A stretch of DNA of 64,000 nucleotides from Mesorhizobium opportunistum WSM2075 (GTDB lineage Bacteria; Pseudomonadota; Alphaproteobacteria; Rhizobiales; Rhizobiaceae): positions 4,468,001 through 4,532,000 of the forward strand of contig NC_015675.1 in the NCBI RefSeq assembly GCF_000176035.2. The letters run 5' to 3'. A program made the translations under genes and the position numbers. Under the pieces are notes generated by a model, which made no database searches, was not told where the DNA came from, and worked only from the letters and a program-made list of their open reading frames with translations. Shown piece after piece: positions 8,485 through 16,754 of the stretch; within the stretch, counting starts at the first letter, position 1; each line of letters begins with the position of its first letter.

Positions 8485-8822
8485 CGCAGGCACTCGTCCA
8501 GGATAAGCGCGGCGCTGCCTTGCATGACGATGACAAGTGCAAACAGCAGAGCCGACAACATGCCGAGATTGGCGACGAATTGCTCGGTGCTGCGCGTGCG
8601 CTCCGGCTTGAAGGCGGCGCCGCCCTGCCGCTCCGCCCGCCATGACAAGGCGCCGCCGAGCAGCGAAAGCACGACGAGCATCAGTGCCGAGGGAAGTACC
8701 ACCTCGACCTGACGGTTGCACTGCCACGGCACGATTGCGTAGTTCAGCTGCGTGGAGATTGCCCAAGCCATCGGCCCTGACAGAAGACCGCCCCAGGACG
8801 TTCCCATTCGCAACGCGCGCAT
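8481..8822 (-). CDS. small membrane protein of unknown function in the caa3 oxidase operon
   Basis: A 113-residue protein with about three hydrophobic segments: one around AISTQLNYAIVPWQ, one at VLPSALMLVVLSLLGGALSW, and one at LGMLSALLFALVIVMQGSAAL. Start ATG at 8822 overlaps the stop of the subunit III gene by 1 nt (TGATG), and the stop overlaps the CtaG-like gene by ATGA. I do not recognise a family. By position and size it may stand in for a subunit IV or an assembly factor, but no copper or haem ligand motif is evident. Confidence 0.7.
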   Translation of the reverse strand: MRALRMGTSWGGLLSGPMAWAISTQLNYAIVPWQCNRQVEVVLPSALMLVVLSLLGGALSWRAERQGGAAFKPERTRSTEQFVANLGMLSALLFALVIVMQGSAALILDECLR

Positions 8823-9427
8823 CAGCCCAGCCTCGGCATCCAGTAGATGAGCAGATAGATCGGGATCCAGGTCAGGACCACGAAATCCCAATAGAAGACA
8901 TTGTCGCCGACATCGCCGAAGCGCCGGCCGCTATAGCCGTGGCGTGTGAACATCAGCACCGTCAAAACGATCGTGTCGCCGATATCGGTTATGAGATGCG
9001 TGGTGTGCAGCCCGAGCAGCACCCAGAGCATGGATCCATAAGCATTGGTGTCCCAATAGATGTTCAGCGCCGGAAACTCGAACCAGCGCACGACAAGCGG
9101 AGCCAAGCCGAGCAGCGACATCACCACCATGCCGATCCGCACCGGCCCGATCGCGCATTGCTTGGCGTACCGGTTGAGGATGTGGTTCGGCACTAGGCTG
9201 ACGATGAGAAGCAGGGTCACGATCGTCCCCGGCCAATGGTTAGGCTGCGGAGCGCTTAGACGCCAGTTGGGCCACACCGTCGTCAGATAGAGGTAGGCGC
9301 CTGCGGCCAGCGCAAAGCCCGTGCCCTCCAGCGCCATGAAACCAAGCGTACCCCACCAAGTCGGGCTGCGCGGGCCATGTCCAAAAGTCGGGAGGCCGGA
9401 AAGATCTAGCTCAGGACGCTGGCTCAT
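8822..9427 (-). CDS. cytochrome c oxidase subunit III family protein
   Basis: A 201-residue membrane protein with about five helices in the haem-copper oxidase subunit III family. Segments such as MALEGTGFALAAGAYLYL and LLGLHTTHLITDIGDTIVL match conserved helices, including the LLGLHTTHL stretch comparable to the G-xHxxHV motif of subunit III. It is shorter than canonical subunit III (~260), as in five-helix versions. The ATG at 9427 overlaps the subunit I stop (ATGA). The frame extends upstream but that part is the C-terminus of subunit I in another frame. Confidence 0.85.
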   Translation of the reverse strand: MSQRPELDLSGLPTFGHGPRSPTWWGTLGFMALEGTGFALAAGAYLYLTTVWPNWRLSAPQPNHWPGTIVTLLLIVSLVPNHILNRYAKQCAIGPVRIGMVVMSLLGLAPLVVRWFEFPALNIYWDTNAYGSMLWVLLGLHTTHLITDIGDTIVLTVLMFTRHGYSGRRFGDVGDNVFYWDFVVLTWIPIYLLIYWMPRLG

Positions 9428-11400
9428 TCCTCGTCCTCCGGATCGCCCTTGGGCCAAAACCATCCGACCAAAGTGATGGCGATCGGCGCGGCGCCCCAGA
9501 CAATCGCCCACGGCGTGAATATCGAATAGACAAAGGTACCGCCGACGGAGAGCGCCGCAAGCAGCGGCCAGATCGACGGCGTCGCCGATTTCTCGCGAAT
9601 GTCTGGATGGGCTTCCGCAACGGTCGAGATGAGAAGCTCGCGCGCATCGACCCGCAACCCTGTCGCCACGGGCAGCGCTTCGCGCTCGGCCCAGAGCGGC
9701 TCGACATGCGTGACAATCGGAATGCGCGCGAAATTATAGCTCGGCGGCGGCGAAGACGTCGCCCATTCCAACGTTCCGGCATCCCAGGGATTGTTTCCGG
9801 CCGGTGCGCCCTTCAGCGCGCCATGCGCAAGGTTGAAAGTGAACAGGACGAAGCTCAGGAAGAAGAGCACCGCCCCGGCCGAGATGAAAAGGTTGATGTT
9901 TCCCCAACCAAGTTCGGCCGGATAGGTGTAGACCCTTCGCGGCATGCCCCACAGCCCGACGAGATGCATCGGGAAAAAGGTGGCATTAAAGCCGATAAAC
10001 GCCAGCCAGAAATGCCAGCGGCCGAGGCGTTCGCTCATCATGCGGCCGCTGATCTTCGGGAACCAGAAATAAGCCGCGCCAAGCAGCGGAAACACCGAGC
10101 CGCCGATCAGCACGTAGTGGAAATGCGCGACGACGAAGTAGGTATCGTGGACCTGGAGATCCAACGGCACCGAGGCGAGCATGACTCCGGTCAGGCCGCC
10201 GATGACGAAGATGAAGAAGAAGCCGAAGACGAACAGCAATGGGGTCCGAACCACGGGTCTGCCGTCCCATAAAGTCGCGAGCCAGCAGAAGATCTGCACA
10301 CCGTTCGGAATGGCGATCATCATGCTGGATGCGGTGAAGAAGCTGGCGCCAAGCTTCGGCAAGCCGGTGGCGAACATGTGATGGACCCAAAGCCCGAACG
10401 AGAGGAAGCCGACCGCGATCAGCGACAGGACAAGCCCGAGGTGGCCGAAGGTCGGCCGCCTGGCGAAGGCGGGGATGATCGAAGACACCATGCCGGTAGC
10501 CGGCAGGAAGATGATGTAGACTTCCGGGTGGCCAAAGAACCAGAAGAGATGTTGGAACAGCAGAGCGTCCCCACCTTCCGCGGGGTTGAAGATATGGGTG
10601 CCGACCAGCCGGTCCAGGATCAGGAAGGTGGAGGTGATCATCACCGCCGGCATCGCGAAAACGACGACGAAGGAAGTGACCAGCATCGCCCAGACATAGA
10701 GCGGGATCTTGTCCAGCGACATACCGGGCGCCCGCTGCTTGAACACCGTAACGATGGTCGCCACCGCGACGGCCAGGGACGACACTTCCGTATAGGTGAT
10801 CATCTGCGCCCAGACGTCAGCCCGCTTGCCCGGTGCGAATTCGGGGCCGGACAGCGGCACGTAAGCAAACCAGCCGACATCGGGCGCCATGTTGAGCGCG
10901 AAAGACACCCAGGCGAAAACGCCACCCGAAACGTAGATCCAATAGCTGAAGGCGTTCAGGCGAGGGAACGCGATGTTGCGGGTGCCGACCATCAGCGGCA
11001 CGAGATAAATTCCAGTCGCCTGCACGATGGGCACCGCGAACAGAAACATCATGGTAACGCCGTGCATGGTGAACAGCTGGTTATAGAGGTCCGGTCCGAT
11101 CAGACCGCGCTGTGGACCTGAGAGCTGGATGCGCATGGCCACCGCATTGAGCCCGCCCAGGCACAGAAATACGAAGGCGGTGATCAGATAGCGCCGGGCG
11201 ATGACTTTGTGATCGACGCTCGACAGCGCGCCGATGATGCCGGGCGGCGTGCGCCATGTCCGCGCCAGCCAGCGATGCAGGCTGGCATCGTCCATGCCGG
11301 TGTCGCGCGGTCCGTCATGCTCGGGTGCGACATCGCCCTTGGCGGATGTTTCGCGCTCCGGCGGCAGGTCGCGCTGGCTTGTGAGGTCAGCGCTGCTCAT
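9424..11400 (-). CDS. ctaD: cytochrome c oxidase subunit I (caa3-type, CoxN/CtaD-like)
   Basis: A 658-residue haem-copper oxidase catalytic subunit with about 12-14 membrane helices. Ligand motifs are visible: HGVTMMFLF (low-spin haem histidine), GHPEVYIIFLP (CuB histidine and cross-linked tyrosine), HHMFATG (two CuB histidines) and VVAHFHYVL (haem histidines). It is longer than ordinary subunit I, with N- and C-terminal extensions of the caa3/CoxN type. Start overlaps the subunit II stop by ATGA. With the cytochrome-fused subunit II it should form an oxidase that takes electrons from cytochrome c, presumably from the nearby dehydrogenase. This resembles the alternative CoxMNOP oxidase of Bradyrhizobium. 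Confidence 0.93.
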   Translation of the reverse strand: MSSADLTSQRDLPPERETSAKGDVAPEHDGPRDTGMDDASLHRWLARTWRTPPGIIGALSSVDHKVIARRYLITAFVFLCLGGLNAVAMRIQLSGPQRGLIGPDLYNQLFTMHGVTMMFLFAVPIVQATGIYLVPLMVGTRNIAFPRLNAFSYWIYVSGGVFAWVSFALNMAPDVGWFAYVPLSGPEFAPGKRADVWAQMITYTEVSSLAVAVATIVTVFKQRAPGMSLDKIPLYVWAMLVTSFVVVFAMPAVMITSTFLILDRLVGTHIFNPAEGGDALLFQHLFWFFGHPEVYIIFLPATGMVSSIIPAFARRPTFGHLGLVLSLIAVGFLSFGLWVHHMFATGLPKLGASFFTASSMMIAIPNGVQIFCWLATLWDGRPVVRTPLLFVFGFFFIFVIGGLTGVMLASVPLDLQVHDTYFVVAHFHYVLIGGSVFPLLGAAYFWFPKISGRMMSERLGRWHFWLAFIGFNATFFPMHLVGLWGMPRRVYTYPAELGWGNINLFISAGAVLFFLSFVLFTFNLAHGALKGAPAGNNPWDAGTLEWATSSPPPSYNFARIPIVTHVEPLWAEREALPVATGLRVDARELLISTVAEAHPDIREKSATPSIWPLLAALSVGGTFVYSIFTPWAIVWGAAPIAITLVGWFWPKGDPEDEE

Positions 11401-12410
11401 TTCAGACCCTCGAGATAGGCGACGATGGCGTTGAGCTCGTCGCCGCTAAGATCGACCACCGGCATGTGCGACCCGGGCTTGATGCCTTGCGGGTCGGCTA
11501 TCCAGGCGGCGAGATTGCCGCGGCTCATCGTCAATGTTCCGGCGGCGAGCGTCTGCCGACTGGCTATATGAGTGAGATCGGGGGCGACGGTTCCTCCCGC
11601 GGCCGTGCCGCCTATCCTGTGACACATCACGCAGGGGCGCCGCAGAAACAGATCTTCGCCGGCTTTGGCCTCGTCCCCGGTCGGAGCAGCGGCCGGCTGC
11701 AACTGGTCGTTCCACCAGGCGTCGAACTTTGCACGCGGCTCGGCGATGATGAAGGTGCCCATGTTTGCGTGCTGCGCGCCGCAGAACTCGGCGCATTGGC
11801 CCCGGTAGACGCCGGGCTTGTCGGCCTTGATGTCGAGCACGTTGACGTGGCCGGGAATGAGGTCGAGCTTGCCGGAAAGGCTCGGAATCCAGAAGGAATG
11901 GATGACGTCGGTCGAGGTCAGAAGAAGCCGCACCGGCTCGCCTGCAGGGATATGGATCTCGTTCGCCGTGGTCAGGATGCGGCTCGGCGTGGCATCCTCA
12001 TAGCGTACCTCCCACCACCATTGATGGCCCGTGACCCGAATGGTCAGCGCGGCGTCCGAGCCGATCGCGGCGAGCGTCCTGTTGGCGAAGAAGCTCAGCA
12101 GCGTCAGCCCGATCAGGATCATGGCGGTCAATCCCACGGCGGTCAGGACCACGCGCAACTTCCGGCTGTCGGCGCCGGCGTCGATCGCGAGCGGTTCCGC
12201 CTGCGCGCGCGACCGCATCATCAGCGGCGCGGCGAGGGCGATCATCACCAGCACCCACACCACCGCGCAGAGGCCGGTGAAGAACCAGATCAGCCACGCC
12301 AACTCGCTCGCGGCGGGACCTTTCGGGTCGAGGGCCGATTGCCAGCCCGCGCATCCCTGGAGCAACAGAGTGCCGGCGGTGGCGAACGCCATCGAGATGA
12401 GGCGGTTCAC
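11397..12410 (-). CDS. ctaC: cytochrome c oxidase subunit II fused to cytochrome c (caa3-type, CoxM/CtaC-like)
   Basis: A 337-residue lipoprotein-like subunit: signal peptide with lipobox LLQGC around residue 19, two transmembrane helices (about 38-62 and 88-110), and a cupredoxin domain with the CuA site GQCAEFCGAQHANM. A C-terminal cytochrome c domain has CVMCH (about residue 262) and a later methionine in GSHMPVVDL. The fused cytochrome marks a caa3-type enzyme. ATGA overlaps on both sides show tight coupling with the upstream cytochrome c and downstream subunit I. Confidence 0.92.
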   Translation of the reverse strand: MNRLISMAFATAGTLLLQGCAGWQSALDPKGPAASELAWLIWFFTGLCAVVWVLVMIALAAPLMMRSRAQAEPLAIDAGADSRKLRVVLTAVGLTAMILIGLTLLSFFANRTLAAIGSDAALTIRVTGHQWWWEVRYEDATPSRILTTANEIHIPAGEPVRLLLTSTDVIHSFWIPSLSGKLDLIPGHVNVLDIKADKPGVYRGQCAEFCGAQHANMGTFIIAEPRAKFDAWWNDQLQPAAAPTGDEAKAGEDLFLRRPCVMCHRIGGTAAGGTVAPDLTHIASRQTLAAGTLTMSRGNLAAWIADPQGIKPGSHMPVVDLSGDELNAIVAYLEGLK

Positions 12411-12940
12411 GGCGACTTCCCCAGCGTGGCCGCGTCCGGCATGCGGTTTTCGGAAGGATGCACCATCATGTCGTCATTGCGTTGCGGCGCGGCGGAAGAC
12501 GGCGCGTTGCCGCTCAGCGAGTGTACATAAGCCGCAAGCTCCCAGATCTGGTCGTCGGGGATCTTGTCGCGAAAGCTCGGCATGCCGTTCGGCCGGCCGT
12601 CGCGGATCGTGGCATGGATGCTTTCCATCGAGCTGCCATAGATCCACTTCTGGTCCATCAGCGCCGGCCCCATGCCGCCGCCGCCATTGGCGTGGCACCC
12701 CGAACAGTTGAACCAGCTGAACAGACGCTTGCCCTCGCTCATGTGGAAGGCGTTGGCTGCGAAGCTCGCCGCCTTGTTGTCGGTGGGGGAGGGTCGCTGG
12801 CCGCCCGGCTCCAGCGTGGTCACAGGCGTCGGCTGTTCGCCGGATCCGAGCGCCGATTGCGGGCGCGTGTCACGCTCCTCGCGTTGGCAGGCGGCCAGGA
12901 TCATCGTTGCCGAAACCAGCACGGCAACCGCGCGCATCAT
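12407..12940 (-). CDS. lipoprotein cytochrome c, candidate electron acceptor of the XoxF dehydrogenase
   Basis: A 177-residue protein with a lipoprotein signal (LAAC near residue 18), a low-complexity linker, and one cytochrome c domain with CSGCH near residue 79 and a probable axial methionine in NGMPSFRDKI. It is encoded directly between the XoxJ-like gene and oxidase subunit II, overlapping both by 4 nt. That position makes it the best candidate for the XoxG role (accepting electrons from the quinoprotein), delivering to the caa3 oxidase. It differs in size and location from typical XoxG proteins, so the assignment is inferred. Confidence 0.8.
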   Translation of the reverse strand: MMRAVAVLVSATMILAACQREERDTRPQSALGSGEQPTPVTTLEPGGQRPSPTDNKAASFAANAFHMSEGKRLFSWFNCSGCHANGGGGMGPALMDQKWIYGSSMESIHATIRDGRPNGMPSFRDKIPDDQIWELAAYVHSLSGNAPSSAAPQRNDDMMVHPSENRMPDAATLGKSP

Positions 12941-13806
12941 CGTACCGTACTCCCGGAAGCGTCGAGACGGGGAACGCCGTACTGGGCCAGCACGGCGTTG
13001 ATCTCGGCCCTGTGCTTGGCGAGCGCGGCATTCACTTCGCCGCGCAACGCATCGTCCTCGCGGCGTACCCCCATGGAGATGTCGTAGACCATCGGCAACA
13101 GTGGCCCGTCTATGAGAGGCACGACCGGCGTGACGCGGAGCGGCACCTTCTGCCTAGCGGCGAAATAGCCGGCAAGCGGTCCCCATACGACGGCGAGATC
13201 GATCTGACCCGCGGCCACCGCTTCGACGATGCGCGCCGGAGGATTGGGCGCGGAATAATCGCCATAGACAGGATAGCCGACGAGATGTCCGACGATGCCG
13301 CGGCGGCCAAGCGCCTGGACCGGCGGCGAGTTGGCGCCGTCGTCGCCGATGAGCTGAACGCCGATCCGCAATTCGCGCAGGCGCGCATCGTTGAAGGATC
13401 CGATGTCCGGACCGTCCTGGCGCGTGACGAAAACGTAGGACGACCTATAATATGGCGTGGTGGTGCGCAGCATTTGGAGATTAGCCGGGGTGCCGGGAAC
13501 AAGATCGCACAATCCGGCCTTCAGGGTGTTGCGCACGAAGCCGCGCCGCTGGGCCCACCAGGTGTAGGACAGCTTTGCCCCGAGCTCGCCCGCCACGATT
13601 TGCGCGATTTTGTTCTCGAAGCCCTGACCATCCGCATTGGAGAAGGGCATGTTGTTGGGATCGGCGCATACCCTGAGCTCGCGTGCATCGGCCGCTGTCG
13701 CCGCAAGCATCGGGGCCAGCGTGCCGATGCCAATCGCAAGCAGCACGAGGGCCCAGCGTCCCAGCCTCACGGCTGTCTCGAACACATCAAGGGAGCCGGA
13801 ACACAT
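12937..13806 (-). CDS. xoxJ: XoxJ/MxaJ-like quinoprotein dehydrogenase-associated periplasmic binding protein
   Basis: A 289-residue secreted protein with a Sec signal peptide ending near ATAADA, then a type-2 solute-binding fold opening with LRVCADPNNMPFSN. That opening is characteristic of the family annotated as 'quinoprotein dehydrogenase-associated putative ABC transporter substrate-binding protein' (MxaJ/XoxJ). These proteins lie beside methanol/alcohol dehydrogenase genes, and a role in maturation or activation of the dehydrogenase has been proposed. The start overlaps the xoxF stop by 20 nt, so coupling to xoxF is likely. Confidence 0.88.
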   Translation of the reverse strand: MCSGSLDVFETAVRLGRWALVLLAIGIGTLAPMLAATAADARELRVCADPNNMPFSNADGQGFENKIAQIVAGELGAKLSYTWWAQRRGFVRNTLKAGLCDLVPGTPANLQMLRTTTPYYRSSYVFVTRQDGPDIGSFNDARLRELRIGVQLIGDDGANSPPVQALGRRGIVGHLVGYPVYGDYSAPNPPARIVEAVAAGQIDLAVVWGPLAGYFAARQKVPLRVTPVVPLIDGPLLPMVYDISMGVRREDDALRGEVNAALAKHRAEINAVLAQYGVPRLDASGSTVR

Positions 13807-15667
13807 AGAGCGTGCCTCCCGCCGTGGTCGCGTTCTTCAGATCCTTCATGGCGTTGACGAAGCCAAGCGCGGCAGTGGCGTCACGTGGGTCGAGGTCGCC
13901 GGAGACGATGGCGCCGGCCCAGCCGCCGACGCCGGAGAGGATGGCGACATATTGATGCCCGTCGGGTCCGCGATACGTGATCGGCTGGCCGATGATGCCC
14001 GACGATGTTTTGAACTGCCAAAGCAGCTCTCCGGTCCTAGCGCTGACCGCCTTGAACCAGCCCTCCATCGTGCCGTAGAAGACCACATCGCCCGCGGTCA
14101 CCACCGCGCCGCTCCACACCGGGAAATTCTCCTTCAAGCTCCAGGCGGGTTTCTCCGCGGCTATGTCCCAGGCGGTGAAGGCGCCGCGATTGCCGCCGGG
14201 GCCGGGGATCATGCGGACGTTCATTCCCACATAGGGCGTGCCGGCGATGTAATTCACCTCGACGCCTTCTTCATCCATGCACAGATTGTTGTGCGGGATG
14301 TAGAGCAGGCCGGTCTTCGGCGAGAACGCGGACGGCTGCCAGTCCTTGAGACCCGATGCCGTCGGACAGATATCGCGAACGACCTTGCCGGTGCCGGTCT
14401 TCTTGTCCGGGTTTTCGATCAGCCGGCCCGTCTTGAGATCGACACCTTTGCTGGAGTTGACGGGGCCGAACGGCTTTGCCGACAGGACCTCGCCGGTGGT
14501 CCGGTCGAGGATGTAGAGATAGCCGTTGCGCTCCGGCCGGACCAGCACCTTGCGCGGCTTGCCCTGCCAGGTCATGTCGAGCAGGATCTGTTCGTTGATG
14601 CCGTCATAGTCGTGGAGGTCATGCGGGCTCCACTGATAAAACCATTTCGCCGCCCCGGTGTCGGGATCGCGCGCAAAAATGCCGGACGTCCATTTGTTGT
14701 CGCCCGGCCGCAAATCCGGATTCCATGGTCCTGGATTGCCAGTGCCGTGGAAGATCAGGTTCAGATCGGGATCATAGGAAATCCAGCCCCACATGTTGCC
14801 GCCGCCGATCTTCCAGGCTTCCGGCGGCCAAGTGGTTACGCCAAGGTCCTTGCCTTTGTCCGCGTCGTAATGCGGCTTGAAGTCCGGCCCTATCAGCACG
14901 TCCTTGTCGGGGCCGGTGCCGTATGCCGTCCAGACGACATGCCCGTCTCCCACATCGAGCGCCTTGACCCAGCCGCGCACGCCCATCTCGCCGCCGGAAT
15001 TGCCGACCAGCACTTTGCCCTTCACCACAAGCGGCGCCATGGTGATGGTCTCGCCGATGTTGATGTTGCCGATATGCGTGTTCCAGATCGGCTTTCCGGT
15101 GTTCGCATCGAGGGCAATGGTGTGGCCGTCCAGCGTATTGAAGAAAATGCGCCCGTCGGCGAAGGCCGCCCCTCGATTGACGACGTCGCAGCAGGCCACC
15201 CCCTGTGCCGCCGGCTCGGGATTGGGCTCGTACTTCCACTTCATCGGCGCGCCGGGCTTGGAGAGATCGAGCGCATAGACGAAGTTGGGGAATGGCGTGA
15301 CGATGTACATGGTGTTGCCGACGACCAGGGGCGCTGCTTCCTGCCCCTTGTTCACGCCGGTCGAGAACGTGAACGCAACCTGCAGGTTCTTCACGTTGCC
15401 TTCGTTGATCTCGGAGAGTTCGCTGAAGCGCGTCGACGCATAGTTCTTGGCCGGCATCGCCCATTGACCGTCATCGGGTGGCGAGGCTGCGGCGGGCGGT
15501 GCAATCGCTTCTGTCTTAGAGGGCTCCGAGACAGCGCCCTGGAGCGGGAGCCAGGTGAGCAACGTTACTACAAAGATGCCCGTGCCGAGGGAATTCCGGG
15601 TGGCCAACGTGCGGGTGTGTCGTCCTGCGTCAACGCGCGTTGGTCCCAGCTGCGGCATGCCTTTCAT
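13787..15667 (-). CDS. xoxF: PQQ-dependent methanol/ethanol-type dehydrogenase, XoxF-like (lanthanide signature)
   Basis: A 626-residue periplasmic quinoprotein with an eight-bladed propeller and a signal peptide with hydrophobic core at about residues 28-45. Active-site elements: vicinal C159-C160 (disulfide above PQQ), E227, N311, and catalytic D353 followed by Y354 and D355. The extra Asp two residues after the catalytic Asp is the hallmark of lanthanide-dependent XoxF/ExaF/PedH enzymes, whereas calcium MxaF has Ala there. Tryptophan-docking repeats (e.g. GWVKALDVGDGHVVW) recur. Start ATG 15667 overlaps the upstream gene by ATGA. Substrate could be methanol, ethanol or a larger alcohol; the motif does not decide. 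The + strand frame opposite is a shadow. Confidence 0.92.
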   Translation of the reverse strand: MKGMPQLGPTRVDAGRHTRTLATRNSLGTGIFVVTLLTWLPLQGAVSEPSKTEAIAPPAAASPPDDGQWAMPAKNYASTRFSELSEINEGNVKNLQVAFTFSTGVNKGQEAAPLVVGNTMYIVTPFPNFVYALDLSKPGAPMKWKYEPNPEPAAQGVACCDVVNRGAAFADGRIFFNTLDGHTIALDANTGKPIWNTHIGNINIGETITMAPLVVKGKVLVGNSGGEMGVRGWVKALDVGDGHVVWTAYGTGPDKDVLIGPDFKPHYDADKGKDLGVTTWPPEAWKIGGGNMWGWISYDPDLNLIFHGTGNPGPWNPDLRPGDNKWTSGIFARDPDTGAAKWFYQWSPHDLHDYDGINEQILLDMTWQGKPRKVLVRPERNGYLYILDRTTGEVLSAKPFGPVNSSKGVDLKTGRLIENPDKKTGTGKVVRDICPTASGLKDWQPSAFSPKTGLLYIPHNNLCMDEEGVEVNYIAGTPYVGMNVRMIPGPGGNRGAFTAWDIAAEKPAWSLKENFPVWSGAVVTAGDVVFYGTMEGWFKAVSARTGELLWQFKTSSGIIGQPITYRGPDGHQYVAILSGVGGWAGAIVSGDLDPRDATAALGFVNAMKDLKNATTAGGTLYVFRLP

Positions 15668-16458
15668 TTATGGATCGAGCCTCCCACGCCGGCACCGAGT
15701 TCCGCTGCAATGTCGGCCTCGGTGCCGGCACAAAGCGGATGGCCCCAGCCGGAAGCGCTTTTGCCGCCGGGGTCGAGATCGTAGACAATGGCGTCCTTGC
15801 GATTGGGGTTGACGCCTGCGGGAACCTTGTCGAGGCCGAGCGCGGCCCGGATGCGCCAGGCGACATTGTGATCGGCGCATGAGGAGTCCCCGGAAACGCC
15901 GAGGCCGCCCACGATGCCCTTGCCGTCGTAAAGGGCAAGCCCGCCGCCAAACACCACGACGCCTCCGATCGGCTTGCCGACCAGCGGATCGCTCGCGCTT
16001 CCGAAGGTTTTGGGATCGCCCGCATAAGCCGCGGCCTGGTTGACGGGATTGGTCGCCTGCAAGCCAAACAGCGGCCCGCCCGGCTGCACTCCCGCGTAGA
16101 GATTGGCCGTCGACAGCGCCATCTGAGCCAGGCTGAGGCCGTTGGCCGTGTTGGCTTTCTCCGCTGCGATCAGCCGGCTGCCCGGCCATTGCGAATCGAC
16201 GGCAGGTCCACTGAACGCAACCGCGCAGACAGTGCCGTCGCGGGCAATGATCGCCGCCCATTCATTGGTGTCAAAGCCGCCATTGGCCGGTCCGCCGCTT
16301 GCCTTCACATTGGCCTTGAGGGTTGTAAGCAGCTTGTCGTGATCGGCCGGGCAGGGCTGCTGCGCCATGGCCTTGTCGGCGTGGAACAGGTCAGCCATCA
16401 GCAACAGCAGACCAAAGACAGGCACCAAAAGCTGACGGCCACACATCGTCCTGCGCAT
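15664..16458 (-). CDS. secreted GlcG/HbpS-family haem-binding protein, first gene of the dehydrogenase operon
   Basis: About 264 residues from ATG 16458; the frame extends to a TTG at 16512 and an ATG at 16449 is also possible, so the start is uncertain. It has a Sec signal with a hydrophobic core LLVPVFGLLLLMADL and cleavage after AMA. The mature part carries GlcG/HbpS (DUF336) features: NLYAGVQPGGPLFGLQATNP, GGVVVFGGGLALYDGKGIVGGLGVSGDSS, ADHNVAWRIR. Homologs of this type often sit beside PQQ alcohol dehydrogenase genes. Haem binding, or a role in PQQ or cytochrome handling, is inferred. The stop overlaps xoxF by ATGA. Confidence 0.82.
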   Translation of the reverse strand: MRRTMCGRQLLVPVFGLLLLMADLFHADKAMAQQPCPADHDKLLTTLKANVKASGGPANGGFDTNEWAAIIARDGTVCAVAFSGPAVDSQWPGSRLIAAEKANTANGLSLAQMALSTANLYAGVQPGGPLFGLQATNPVNQAAAYAGDPKTFGSASDPLVGKPIGGVVVFGGGLALYDGKGIVGGLGVSGDSSCADHNVAWRIRAALGLDKVPAGVNPNRKDAIVYDLDPGGKSASGWGHPLCAGTEADIAAELGAGVGGSIHK

Positions 16459-16754
16459 TCGTTCGACACCAAAAGAGCACCCTGCAAACCCGAAACAGGA
16501 GGGTGAGTTCAACGCGGTCGGTGCGTAACTCGCAGAATGCTTCTATGTTCCTGCGTTGGAAAAATTCGTGCAGCTGGATTGGAACGCTAGCCGTTCACGG
16601 CGCCTGCGGCGAGCACCTGAAACGCGAAAACGGGGACCGCGGAGGCACTCGCCTCTCCGCGACAAGGCTGTTGCCTTGCGAGGGCGTTCACCACCGACCT
16701 GTTCCAGGCTTGTCGCCGAACGTCGCTGCTCCCGCAACGACGTTCGGCTCTCAA

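Noticed and set aside
13787..15667. MxaF (calcium methanol dehydrogenase) assignment
   Set aside because: The Asp-Tyr-Asp motif and the absence of an mxaI-like small subunit gene favour a XoxF-type enzyme.
13637..15784. 715-codon + strand open frame
   Set aside because: It is antisense to xoxF and xoxJ, has His/Arg-rich composition and no family features; the opposing genes have full motifs.
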